This document shows positions 1 through 6,713 of a DNA stretch of 35,076 nt, in pieces (within the stretch, counting starts at the first letter, position 1; each line of letters starts with the position of its first letter). The notes below the pieces were generated by a model, which was not told where the DNA came from, did no database searches, and worked only from the letters and a program-made list of their open reading frames with translations. Position numbers and translations under genes: made by a program. The stretch comes from JAVJRN01 sp040218415 (GTDB lineage: Bacteria; Bacteroidota; Bacteroidia; Cytophagales; Cyclobacteriaceae), in contig JAVJRN010000026.1 in assembly GCA_040218415.1 (NCBI GenBank), positions 1 through 35,076 on the forward strand, given 5' to 3'.

Positions 1-60
1 GTTCATAACGCAAAAATAAACACAATTACCGATATTCTATAGCTTTATTACCGTCAAGTT

Positions 61-478
61 AATAAGAAGCTAGAGGGTAGGAGTCCTAGAGTATGTAGCT
101 TCTGTATCCATCGCCCGGCGACCCGGTGACAGTCGAGCACATCAGTCTTCTTACGGTTAATATTTTTCACGGTCCGCCGCTGCGGTAAACTTCCCATTAG
201 TGAGTACCATTTCAATGTCAGAGTTGATGAGTTCTACGAACAGGTTCTGACACGGGGGCGACCGTCGCTATGCTCCTGTGGACTCCATGGCAACTGTAGT
301 TACCTTGTTGTCGAGTAGCCATTGTTTGATTGCTGTGAGATCTTCAGCATACACTCCGAAGGATTTTACATCTTGTTGTTCTTGCCCGATGGCTGGCTAC
401 ATAATGAGACCTGCTACCTACATCAATCCCTGCTGCGTGAGGGTTTACAATGGTCATGGGCATTTTTTGCTTTTTCAT
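61..478 (-). pseudogene. Decayed IS110-family transposase (N-terminal part)
   Basis: Read on the minus strand from an ATG at 478, the pieces spell an IS110-type (DEDD) transposase N-terminus: an AGIDVGS...HYVA stretch (DEDD Asp), then VKSFGVYAEDL and VTTVAMESTG, then NLFVELI, then NRKKTDVLDC and WIQKLHTLGLLPSSF. These match the RuvC-like domain order of the family, but the pieces lie in different frames. There is a frame change near 385-395, and GC-rich inserts interrupt the reading at about 254-268, 171-186 and 112-126. Homology fades near 61, and the C-terminal half would lie beyond the left window edge if it exists. No terminal inverted repeats were identified. It is a dead element at the far end of the left cassette-like array. 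The family call rests on recognised motifs, not on a search. Confidence 0.75.
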
Positions 479-825
479 TCTCTTGGTGTTTAAGTTTTAA
501 AAAAGCCCTAAGAGAATGTATCTTTACACTTGAAAATTATACTGAACGGGGTATCGAAAGATCCACCAATGAAATTTATCAACTAGTCCCGAATTGCACT
601 TCGGGACTTTTTACATTCTGGCCGGGGAGGCGTTCCTCCAAAATGACGCTCGGATTTACTGGCAAGCCAGCATTGATACCAATTAACCAACCGATCTTAC
701 AAAGGGCTAATCTAAAATAGTGATGAAATTGGATAAGAACTAAACGTTAGCTTCTGAAATCAATTTGGAAAGGGGGAAATTGACATCTTTCTGGCTTGCA
801 ATTTCAGCCCCAAATCTCCCCAATT
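479..825. other. Gene-free spacer
   Basis: I see no credible gene here on either strand; open frames crossing it have no recognisable composition or motif. It holds a terminator-like hairpin (586-612) and an imperfect palindrome (757-831), both listed separately. It separates the IS110 remnant from the attC-like site at 826-905 and may be the eroded remainder of another cassette. Confidence 0.5.
586..612 (+). terminator. Rho-independent terminator-like hairpin
   Basis: An 8-bp perfect stem, GTCCCGAA (586-593) with TTCGGGAC (600-607), has a 6-nt loop and is followed by TTTTT (608-612). The T run is on the plus strand, so it would stop rightward transcription. No intact gene precedes it, so it may have belonged to a lost gene. 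Confidence 0.55.
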
Positions 826-831
826 GGTTAC
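757..831. repeat. Imperfect palindrome next to the attC-like site
   Basis: The arms CAATTTGG..GGGGG..AAATTG (about 760-781) and CAATTT..CCCC..CCCCAATTGG (about 800-827) are mutually complementary with small offsets. It abuts the attC-like site at 826-905. It could be a second, eroded recombination site of a gene-less cassette or a plain hairpin; I cannot decide. Confidence 0.35.
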
Positions 832-905
832 AACGACTGGCTAAAAAGCGTGGCTTGTGTCGCGCCTGCGGCAAGCCAAGATTTTTTAGCCTTTGTTATG
901 CGCTT
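826..905 (-). other. attC-like recombination site after the DarT-like gene
   Basis: A strong imperfect palindrome: TTGGCTTG and CAAGCCA arms plus GGCTAAAAA with TTTTTTAGCC surround a GC-rich 14-nt loop (858-871). On the minus strand it runs from GCATAAC (901-895; consensus RYYYAAC) to GTTGTAA (834-828; consensus GTTRRRY), the box order of an integron attC read behind its gene. About 75 bp is normal for attC. The DarT-like gene's stop codon lies inside the first arm, common for cassette genes. The GCGCATAAC box is nearly complementary to the start of the same unit near 2157 (TTATGAGC against TTATGCGC). Functional recombination is inferred, not shown. Confidence 0.6.
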
Positions 906-1743
906 CTATTTCTGCGTACAAATTTAAAATGTAAACTATCGGTATAAAACTTTTAACTAATACTTCTGACTGATACTGTTTCTTTTCTTCTGGGTTTAGA
1001 TTTTGGTAATTTTTACCAAATAATTCAAACTTTATATTTTTAAAATTATCCGATTTATCGCATATAGCCACATCACTACTAACCGTGTTTTTATCTGCAA
1101 ACAAAGTTTCGTAAAAAAAGCATACATCAGAACTAATCTTCAGTACCACGGGATTTTTAATTTGACTCCTTCTTACATACATCATTGGGTGTTCCTCCAC
1201 AAATGATAAACGAACATAGTCGTGTAATTTTGCTTTTTCATCTTTCTCTTTTGACCATTGTTCTCCCCCCTGTACTTTAATCTCAATATCATTTTCAAAG
1301 CTGTATGCCCAAGAATACAACCCATTGTGTTTCAGTATGGACTGCAAATTAGAGTAATCTGTAAAATGGTATAACCATTTTATTCTATTCTGATGAAGGA
1401 TTTTTCTTATCTCCCTCCAGTCGTTTTTCCACTTGATATTAATTTTTTGCAAATCACTTTTACTCGAAACAACTTTATGACCAATCATATATGGACTATC
1501 CTTATCATGGAAAATTTCCCAACCTTGGGGTGATGCACCAGAAATAAGGAACTCTCTATCACCCTTGCTGATATTTGGCAGTACTTCCTGTATAAACTCG
1601 CCATTTGCAAGCCTAATTAGTGCATCGTAGGGAATTGTTACAGAATGATCATATCCTCCTTCAATACACTTCCCAGCGCATATTACCAGTTTTTCATCAC
1701 CAATATCGATTGGTGTTATACTGCACGAACTGAATAAATACAT
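886..1743 (-). CDS. DarT-like (DUF4433) ADP-ribosyltransferase toxin candidate
   Basis: 285 aa. Residues about 1-80 form an N-terminal module with a Cys pair (C22, C26) and a DREFLISG motif (62-69), a pattern I associate with phage and plasmid proteins. Residues about 120-275 resemble DarT, the NAD-dependent enzyme that ADP-ribosylates thymidine in single-stranded DNA: YHFT at 125-128, a DYVRLSF..HPMMYV segment matching the family's YVPFYF..PMLY region, and QSEVLV with E260 at the position of the catalytic glutamate. DarT toxins are normally paired with the macrodomain antitoxin DarG; none is present. The only partner is the 127-aa gene 13 bp upstream, probably co-transcribed. The ATG at 1743 has no clear Shine-Dalgarno sequence. 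The C-terminus runs into the attC-like palindrome. I am fairly confident of the fold and less of the substrate. Confidence 0.6.
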   Translation of the reverse strand: MYLFSSCSITPIDIGDEKLVICAGKCIEGGYDHSVTIPYDALIRLANGEFIQEVLPNISKGDREFLISGASPQGWEIFHDKDSPYMIGHKVVSSKSDLQKINIKWKNDWREIRKILHQNRIKWLYHFTDYSNLQSILKHNGLYSWAYSFENDIEIKVQGGEQWSKEKDEKAKLHDYVRLSFVEEHPMMYVRRSQIKNPVVLKISSDVCFFYETLFADKNTVSSDVAICDKSDNFKNIKFELFGKNYQNLNPEEKKQYQSEVLVKSFIPIVYILNLYAEIEAHNKG

Positions 1744-1756
1744 TAGAAGTATATAA

Positions 1757-2140
1757 TTATTTTTGACGATCTAACAATGTATATAACATCCCTCCTTGAG
1801 TTTTTGCTTGGTCATCAGAGGATAAAAGTAACTCTGTGAAAATCATGTGCTGACCAAGTTCTACTCCTTTAAAGTTTTTCTTTCTTTTCTCTAATTGAAA
1901 CCAATGTATCACCGGTGGGTTTACTGGCGTGATTTCTTCGAAGTATATGAAGGAATCGTCATTATGTTTGAAAGAAAAAACCAATAAAAAATCACTTCCT
2001 TTTGTCGGGACTCTTATAAATTTTAATGTCGACTGATCTTCTTCTTTTTGAATAATTTCTTTAGGCATTTTTCTTCTTTCAAACCACTGTCTTTCAGGGA
2101 TTGATCTTAAGCTGATAAATTTTTCTTCGAGACTTTTCAT
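1757..2140 (-). CDS. Uncharacterised 127-aa protein upstream of the DarT-like gene
   Basis: A soluble, charged protein without signal peptide or membrane segment. I do not recognise the family. The N-terminal half is rich in Lys, Arg and Glu; the middle has alternating hydrophobic residues (FLLVFSF, SFIYFEEI) suggesting a beta-rich fold. It is too short for, and has none of the motifs of, a DarG macrodomain. Its stop lies 13 bp before the DarT-like start, so the two probably form one transcript and one cassette. Position suggests an antitoxin or an accessory factor, which is inference only. The start ATG at 2140 lies shortly after the attC-like palindrome at 2157-2262. Confidence 0.6.
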   Translation of the reverse strand: MKSLEEKFISLRSIPERQWFERRKMPKEIIQKEEDQSTLKFIRVPTKGSDFLLVFSFKHNDDSFIYFEEITPVNPPVIHWFQLEKRKKNFKGVELGQHMIFTELLLSSDDQAKTQGGMLYTLLDRQK

Positions 2141-2156
2141 GTTTTTTACTTTTTTT

Positions 2157-2262
2157 GCTCATAAAACAATATAGTGTTTTATAGGCTGTTTGTCCAAAGA
2201 TACATTAAGCGGTTTAATACACAATTAGCGGACAAATGGACTATAAAACTCCGTTGGACGAT
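2157..2262 (-). other. attC-like recombination site between transposase and DarT units
   Basis: The arms GTGTTTTATAG..TTTGTCC (2173-2195) and GGACAAA..CTATAAAACT (2230-2250) are complementary. Outer boxes on the minus strand are GTCCAAC (2259-2253), an exact fit to RYYYAAC, and GTTTTAT near 2169-2163 as the opposite box, less canonical. The first box with its flank (TCGTCCAAC) is complementary at 8 of 9 positions to GTTGAACGA (4571-4563), where the unit that contains the tyrosine recombinase and transposase begins. That pairing of unit start and unit end is what integron cassettes show. Confidence 0.5.
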
Positions 2263-2475
2263 GCGGAAAGGAAGGCTATGGGTGTGGCTGCTCTGCGTGC
2301 AGTGGCTCGGCCTGCTTAAGTGATGAAAAAAAGCCTTTTGAATACTCTAGAAACATGTTTATGAAATACCTTTTTAAGGTGACCGGTCAGGCCGAGACAT
2401 AGTTTGGCCTGCCACCGTTTTCGTAGCTCACACTCTCTATTCCAGCATTTCAAAGATCGTTTTACTTTCTTCATT

Positions 2476-3621
2476 CTATGGAGGATCAAGAATTATCGTT
2501 GGTTGCATTCTTCCCTTTTTACATTTTGGACATTGATCCACATCTTTTCCTGTTACGATTTTCATAACTAGTTTAGCAGAGATGCCTTGCAAAACCGGAT
2601 TGTGTGGGGCTTTGCCAAGATAAGCCTGACACACTTGCTTCTTTGATTTATTGGCAGAAGCCAAAATCCCATAATATCGGATTTTATAAAACCCCGAAGG
2701 CAAAACATGACGCATAAAACGAGTAATAAACTCATGAGCGTCTAGCGATAAGAAGCCATTGTGTAGTGGCTTTCGGTAATCTTTCCACCTAAAAGTAACT
2801 TTCCCTTTTTCAATGCTTATCATGCGGCTATTGCTGATGGCTACCCTATGGGTGTATTTGCCTAAATATCGAACGACAGATTGTGGGCCAGCCAAAGGCT
2901 TCTTAGTATACACATTCCAATTTTTGGCGTAAATACTTTTTTTGAGTTCCCAAATGCTATTAACATCATCAGGCTTAATCCTTTCCTCTTTGATCTCTGT
3001 CTCAAGCAGTGACCACAATACGCCACGAAAGACTTTGGACAATACTTTGACAGGCAGAAAGAAGTTTTTCTTCGCATGAATCCATTCTTCACCATCGCAA
3101 GACAAGCCTCCGGCAGGAATGAGCATGTGAATGTGTGGGTGATAGGTTAAAGACTGTCCCCAAGTATGCAACACAGAGACTGCTCCTGTGTCTGCTCCAA
3201 GAAACTGCGGATTCCTACCCACTTTGGCCAAGGTCTGAGCGGTGGCTTTAAAGAGCAGATGATAACAAATCCGCTGATTGATGTAAAACAGTTTGTGCAG
3301 TTCTGATGGTATTGTAAATACACTGTGATAATAGCGACATACAGGTAAATTACCCTCAAGCTTATCTACCCAGACGAGTTGCTTGGTGTACTGACACTTG
3401 TTGCAGTGGCGGTTTCGGCACGAATTGTAAGAAATGCGCTGGTGGTCGCACTGATTGCAATTTTCGACATGCCCACCCATCGCGGCGGTTCTGCAATTGC
3501 CGATCGCTTGAAAAGCCTTTTGCTGATCTACACACAAAGTATGATTGCGCAGATAATCGCTCCCATATTCCTTGAATACAGCAGCGACATCCAAAGGATG
3601 CCTCTTGTTCACATCTTTCAT
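2476..3621 (-). CDS. IS91-family HUH (Y2) transposase
   Basis: 381 aa, near full length for the family. It begins with a Cys/His zinc-binding region (CRTAAMGGHVENCNQC, then CRNRHCNKCQ). The HUH nuclease centre follows: YHPHIHMLIPAGG supplies the metal-binding histidines, and YLGKYTHRVAIS supplies the paired tyrosines that attack DNA in rolling-circle transposition. A C-terminal CPKCKKG ribbon ends the protein. The ATG at 3621 overlaps the TGA of the recombinase's shifted frame (ATGA), so the two were translationally coupled. The reading frame is intact and the enzyme could be active. Its activity would mobilise flanking DNA in one direction, here the DarT-side cassette. Confidence 0.92.
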   Translation of the reverse strand: MKDVNKRHPLDVAAVFKEYGSDYLRNHTLCVDQQKAFQAIGNCRTAAMGGHVENCNQCDHQRISYNSCRNRHCNKCQYTKQLVWVDKLEGNLPVCRYYHSVFTIPSELHKLFYINQRICYHLLFKATAQTLAKVGRNPQFLGADTGAVSVLHTWGQSLTYHPHIHMLIPAGGLSCDGEEWIHAKKNFFLPVKVLSKVFRGVLWSLLETEIKEERIKPDDVNSIWELKKSIYAKNWNVYTKKPLAGPQSVVRYLGKYTHRVAISNSRMISIEKGKVTFRWKDYRKPLHNGFLSLDAHEFITRFMRHVLPSGFYKIRYYGILASANKSKKQVCQAYLGKAPHNPVLQGISAKLVMKIVTGKDVDQCPKCKKGRMQPTIILDPP

Positions 3622-4497
3622 GACGGATCATCAAAAGGGCTTTTTATAGAAGGATCTATGGCTGCTAAATGCACATAAATCATTGTGGAGCTAAGAGAAC
3701 TATGACCCAATAGTTTTTGAATTACCTTCAGATTGGTTTGCGGACGGCTAGTCCTTGCTCCAACATATGTGTGGCAAAAGCATGCCGTAAACTGTGAGGA
3801 TGTACCTTCTTGGTTATTCCTTCACATTTAGCTGCTCGGCTCACTATCTTGGCTATAGATGTTGCAGAATAAGGCTGCCCTGGATTACTGCGTGATTCAA
3901 AAACGTAGACCTGTGGTTTGGGGCGAAAGATTCGATAATACTCACGAAGCAGGGTCAAGGTCTTGACTGCTAGCAATGCATCTCTTGACTTATTGCCTTT
4001 GCCCAAATTGATGCGTATCACCATACGTGAGGAATCAATGTCAGATAGTTTTAGATTCATCAATTCCTCTCGGCGCATGCCTGTGGAGTATAAAAGAGCC
4101 AATACTGCCTGATGCTTGATGTTCGTTGGAGAGGCGATCAGTCGCAAAACCTCATCCCGAGAAAGGATATCTGGCATAGGATGGTCAGCCCTTGGCCGCT
4201 TGATTTTGATACCAGTATCCCAAGGCATGTCCAAGACATCTTGTCTCAAAATTTTTAATGCACTGATCGTTTGATTGACGAAGGAGTTGGACAATCCACA
4301 TTCCTCCTTACTGAAATACAGGTATTTTTTGAACTCTTCTACAGTAACCAACTCTGGCGATTTGCCGAAATGCCGACTCAGCCGTATGAGCGTACTTAAA
4401 TAACAATTAACCGTTCGCTTACTATAATTGCGAAATTGCAATTCTTGAACAAAGCGCTGGCTTAATCTTTCTGGTGGAGATAATGATTTTTTTTCAT
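3618..4497 (-). pseudogene. Tyrosine recombinase (phage-integrase family), frame broken at both ends
   Basis: The continuous frame (4441-3728) begins only at a TTG and shows an N-terminal SAM-like domain, the first catalytic Arg in STGMRREEL and the HSLRHAFATH box. It then ends early at LAVRKPI. A second frame, one base displaced, continues with LKVIQKLLGHSS and TMIYVHLAA, which hold the last His and the nucleophilic Tyr, and stops at 3618 overlapping the transposase ATG. At the 5' end the natural start ATG (4497) is out of frame behind a run of eight A; one extra A would give MKKKSLSPPERLSQRF joined to the body. As it stands no active recombinase can be made without slippage or correction. 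It resembles the XerC/D-like partner of some IS91 elements and does not show the extra domain of integron integrases. Confidence 0.8.
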
Positions 4498-4568
4498 CGT
4501 GATATTATTTTAGTTTATCCCTTAAGATAATCATTATCTAGATGCTACCGACGCAGGAGGTTTCGTTC

Positions 4569-5009
4569 AACAATTCAGTAAACACAATGGTGTTTACTTA
4601 CCTTATGTTTTTTTGAATTTCAATTTATTTAACTACTTGTATATCAGAGATAAACCCAAGTTCAAACGCTTATAAACGACTAATACCGGATAATTTTTCT
4701 GAAACATTTTACAATGTAGCACATCCAGACATTAACTGCAAAAACCCAATTTTTTAAGCAGCCTTTTATTAAAGCGTCATGAAAAGGGCATTTTTGATTG
4801 ATTTGGTTCGAGCCTCATACAGATCAGAAAAAAGCCGGTTTCTTTTCCTTCATTAGAAAGCAGGCATGGTCTCCCGTTGTATTGTAAGCACTTATTTAAA
4901 TACCCTCTTTGACATTACAAGTTGAATACCGTTTTCCACAATAATTCTCTTTAAAAAATACCTGAACCCAAAAACACCTGGCTTTTTCTATCCTCTAAAA
5001 CCATGATCC
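4569..5009 (-). repeat. Array leader repeat, copy 1 (inverted relative to copy 2)
   Basis: About 441 bp matching 32835-33271 in reverse complement. The part nearest the accessory genes (4569-4740) differs from copy 2 at about three positions; the distal part (to 5009) carries many substitutions and small indels. Read on the minus strand it ends with a perfect hairpin, AGTAAACAC-CATT-GTGTTTACT (4598-4577), six bases, and GTTG, after which the copies diverge (GTTGAAC here, GTTGTAC in copy 2). This is where an integron attI would join its first cassette. No protein is predicted inside, and the 5010-5243 stretch beyond it also looks gene-free. An attI-like role is inference. Confidence 0.85.
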
Positions 5010-5243
5010 TCTCTGAAAAACAGCTTCTGGTACAGTTTGGCTCATGCTTGGTGCAGGTTCTTTACTTGTGCAAACTGACCTTTAACTTGACATTATCACT
5101 TGTCAAAATACCAGGTTCATCTTCATCTACCTTTCCAAGCTTCATGGAATGTGTCTAGAGAGAAGCATCGAGAGCTACTTACGAACCAAAGTGTTTTTCA
5201 AAACTTGACATAGCCATTCAATCATTAAGTCCAGAGGCCACTA

Positions 5244-6536
5244 TTAACCGGTCGCGTTTGAAAAGTTTGCTGTCCTAATCATTGGAGATCTTTCTTGTCT
5301 TTTTCCTGCCTTTATGGCTTTGATGTTAAACTGAATAACAATGGAAACAACCAATGCAACTACAAAAATACCAGCAAATATGTAGAGCGTCTGTTCATAA
5401 CTTCCCGTTGTAGCGCGTATATAGGCTGCCAACTGTGGGCCTACCAGTCCAGCAGCTGCCCAAGCGGTCAGTATATTACCATGAATGGCTGACAGGTTTT
5501 TTGTGCCAAATACATCTCCAATATAAGCGGGTATAGAAGCAAAGCCGCCACCATAACAGGTGAGAATTAAAAATACCAGGCCTTGGAACATGAATGCGTT
5601 CGTGGTTTTTGGAAGGAAGTAGAAAGCAATTATTTGTATGACAAAAAAGGCTGTATAGGTCATTGGCCGACCTATGATATCCGAGAAGCTAGCCCAGCCT
5701 ATTCGACCCAACCCGTTGAATAAGCCCATAGCACCAACCATTGCTGCTGCAGCCACAGGCGTCAGACCAGCAATTTCCTGAGAGAGTGGAGATGCAATGG
5801 AAATGACCGCTATTCCACAAGTCACATTTAAAAAGAGCATCAACCATAAGTAGTAAAATCTAGGTGTAGACAATGCTTCAATAGAGCTGACCTGGGCAAG
5901 ATCGGCTTTGATTTTCTTACCATTAATAGAGCTGCCATCCTCAAAGCCTTCCGGCACCCAACCTTCTGGCGGTGGTGCCAGATACTGGGCAGAACTCAGC
6001 ATAACGCTGAAATATACCACACCAAGAATATAAAATGTCATCGAAAGACCCAAAGCGCCTATCAGAAACTGTATAACGCTACTGGCCAACAGTGCTCCAA
6101 ATCCAAAACCCATGATCGCCAATCCTGTGGCTAACCCTCTGCGGTCTGGAAACCATTTTACTAACGTGGACACAGGGCAGATATAGCCTACGCCCAACCC
6201 AACGCCACTGATAGCGCCATAGCCTAAATAGAAAAGATAAAGGCTTTCAATTTGAATGGCCAAACCAGCCAAAATCAGTCCCGTCCCGTAAAAACTGGCC
6301 GCCAGCATTCCACTTTTTTTCGGCCCTATTTTTTCCACTTTTCTCCCGAGAAAGGCCGCCGAAAGACCTAGGAAAAGTATGGCAATGCTAAAAGCCCACG
6401 CTGTTTCTTTAAACTCCCATCCTATGCTTTCTAAGAGTGGGTTTTTTAATACACTGTAAGCATACACTGCTCCGATTGAAATGTGGATACCAACTGCCGA
6501 TGCAGCAATTAGCCATCTGTTTTTCATTTTTGTCAT
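5244..6536 (-). CDS. OFA-family MFS transporter (oxalate/formate antiporter-like)
   Basis: 430 aa with twelve predicted membrane helices. The start, NRWLIAASAVGIHISIGAVYAYSV, is typical of the oxalate/formate antiporter (OxlT-like) MFS family, which moves small mono- and dicarboxylates. The helix 2-3 loop has FLGRKVEKIGPKKSG, and the central loop is cytoplasmic (about 195-215). It is divergent from pflB with 177 bp between, and no FocA-type formate channel lies in the window. The likeliest role is therefore export or exchange of formate (or a related acid) made by pyruvate formate-lyase. The substrate is inferred from context. The start ATG at 6536 lies about 100 bp from the Crp/Fnr-type sites, which could serve both directions. 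Confidence 0.85.
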   Translation of the reverse strand: MTKMKNRWLIAASAVGIHISIGAVYAYSVLKNPLLESIGWEFKETAWAFSIAILFLGLSAAFLGRKVEKIGPKKSGMLAASFYGTGLILAGLAIQIESLYLFYLGYGAISGVGLGVGYICPVSTLVKWFPDRRGLATGLAIMGFGFGALLASSVIQFLIGALGLSMTFYILGVVYFSVMLSSAQYLAPPPEGWVPEGFEDGSSINGKKIKADLAQVSSIEALSTPRFYYLWLMLFLNVTCGIAVISIASPLSQEIAGLTPVAAAAMVGAMGLFNGLGRIGWASFSDIIGRPMTYTAFFVIQIIAFYFLPKTTNAFMFQGLVFLILTCYGGGFASIPAYIGDVFGTKNLSAIHGNILTAWAAAGLVGPQLAAYIRATTGSYEQTLYIFAGIFVVALVVSIVIQFNIKAIKAGKRQERSPMIRTANFSNATG

Positions 6537-6622
6537 AATGATCTATTTCTGTGACCAAACGATAAGGTCGTTCCCTTTTAATTAAGAGATGTAAAGAACT
6601 ATTAAACATCATTTTGTGCCAA

Positions 6623-6656
6623 TGACGCTAATCACATAGGGTTCTGATGCACGTCA
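6623..6656 (+). promoter_or_regulatory. Two Crp/Fnr-type operators upstream of pflB
   Basis: Two TGA-N6-TCA dyads lie in tandem: TGACGCTAATCA (6623-6634) and TGATGCACGTCA (6645-6656). Their centres are 22 bp apart, two helical turns. The downstream one is centred about 41.5 bp before the start point predicted from the TAnnTTTG element at 6679, the standard class II activator position. Anaerobic activation by an Fnr/Crp-family protein fits the function of pfl. Confidence 0.6.
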
Positions 6657-6678
6657 GTGTATCTCCACAGTGGTACAA

Positions 6679-6686
6679 TACCTTTG
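6679..6686 (+). promoter_or_regulatory. pflB promoter -7 element
   Basis: TACCTTTG matches the Bacteroidota -7 consensus TAnnTTTG, 28 bp before the pflB ATG. I see no good -33 TTTG, as expected for an activator-dependent promoter with a site at about -41.5. Confidence 0.55.
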
Positions 6687-6713
6687 TAGAAGTAATACAA
6701 ATCGAAATGAATA

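Larger units (their letters stand above)
2263..4568 (-). mobile_element. IS91-type element with an associated tyrosine recombinase
   Basis: Two coupled leftward genes, a tyrosine recombinase (broken) and an IS91-type transposase, lie between the leader repeat (ending at 4569) and the attC-like site (from 2262). IS91 elements have no terminal inverted repeats, so ends are approximate. A short inverted pair, GGCTCGGCCTG near 2308-2320 and CAGGCCGAGAC near 2388-2399, lies past the transposase 3' end, where an IS91 origin hairpin would be expected. The right side begins GAACGAAACC, and GAAC is the tetranucleotide IS91 uses as target. Either the element inserted into the array at GAAC or the pair is itself carried as a cassette. 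Confidence 0.55.

Noticed and set aside
322..720. 132-codon open frame on the plus strand
   Set aside because: It overlaps the minus-strand IS110 remnant and continues over a terminator hairpin; the residues show no motif or natural composition.
3618..4497. Calling the tyrosine recombinase an integron integrase
   Set aside because: No IntI-specific insert between the catalytic boxes is visible, and it is translationally coupled to an IS91 transposase; it looks like a XerC/D-type partner.
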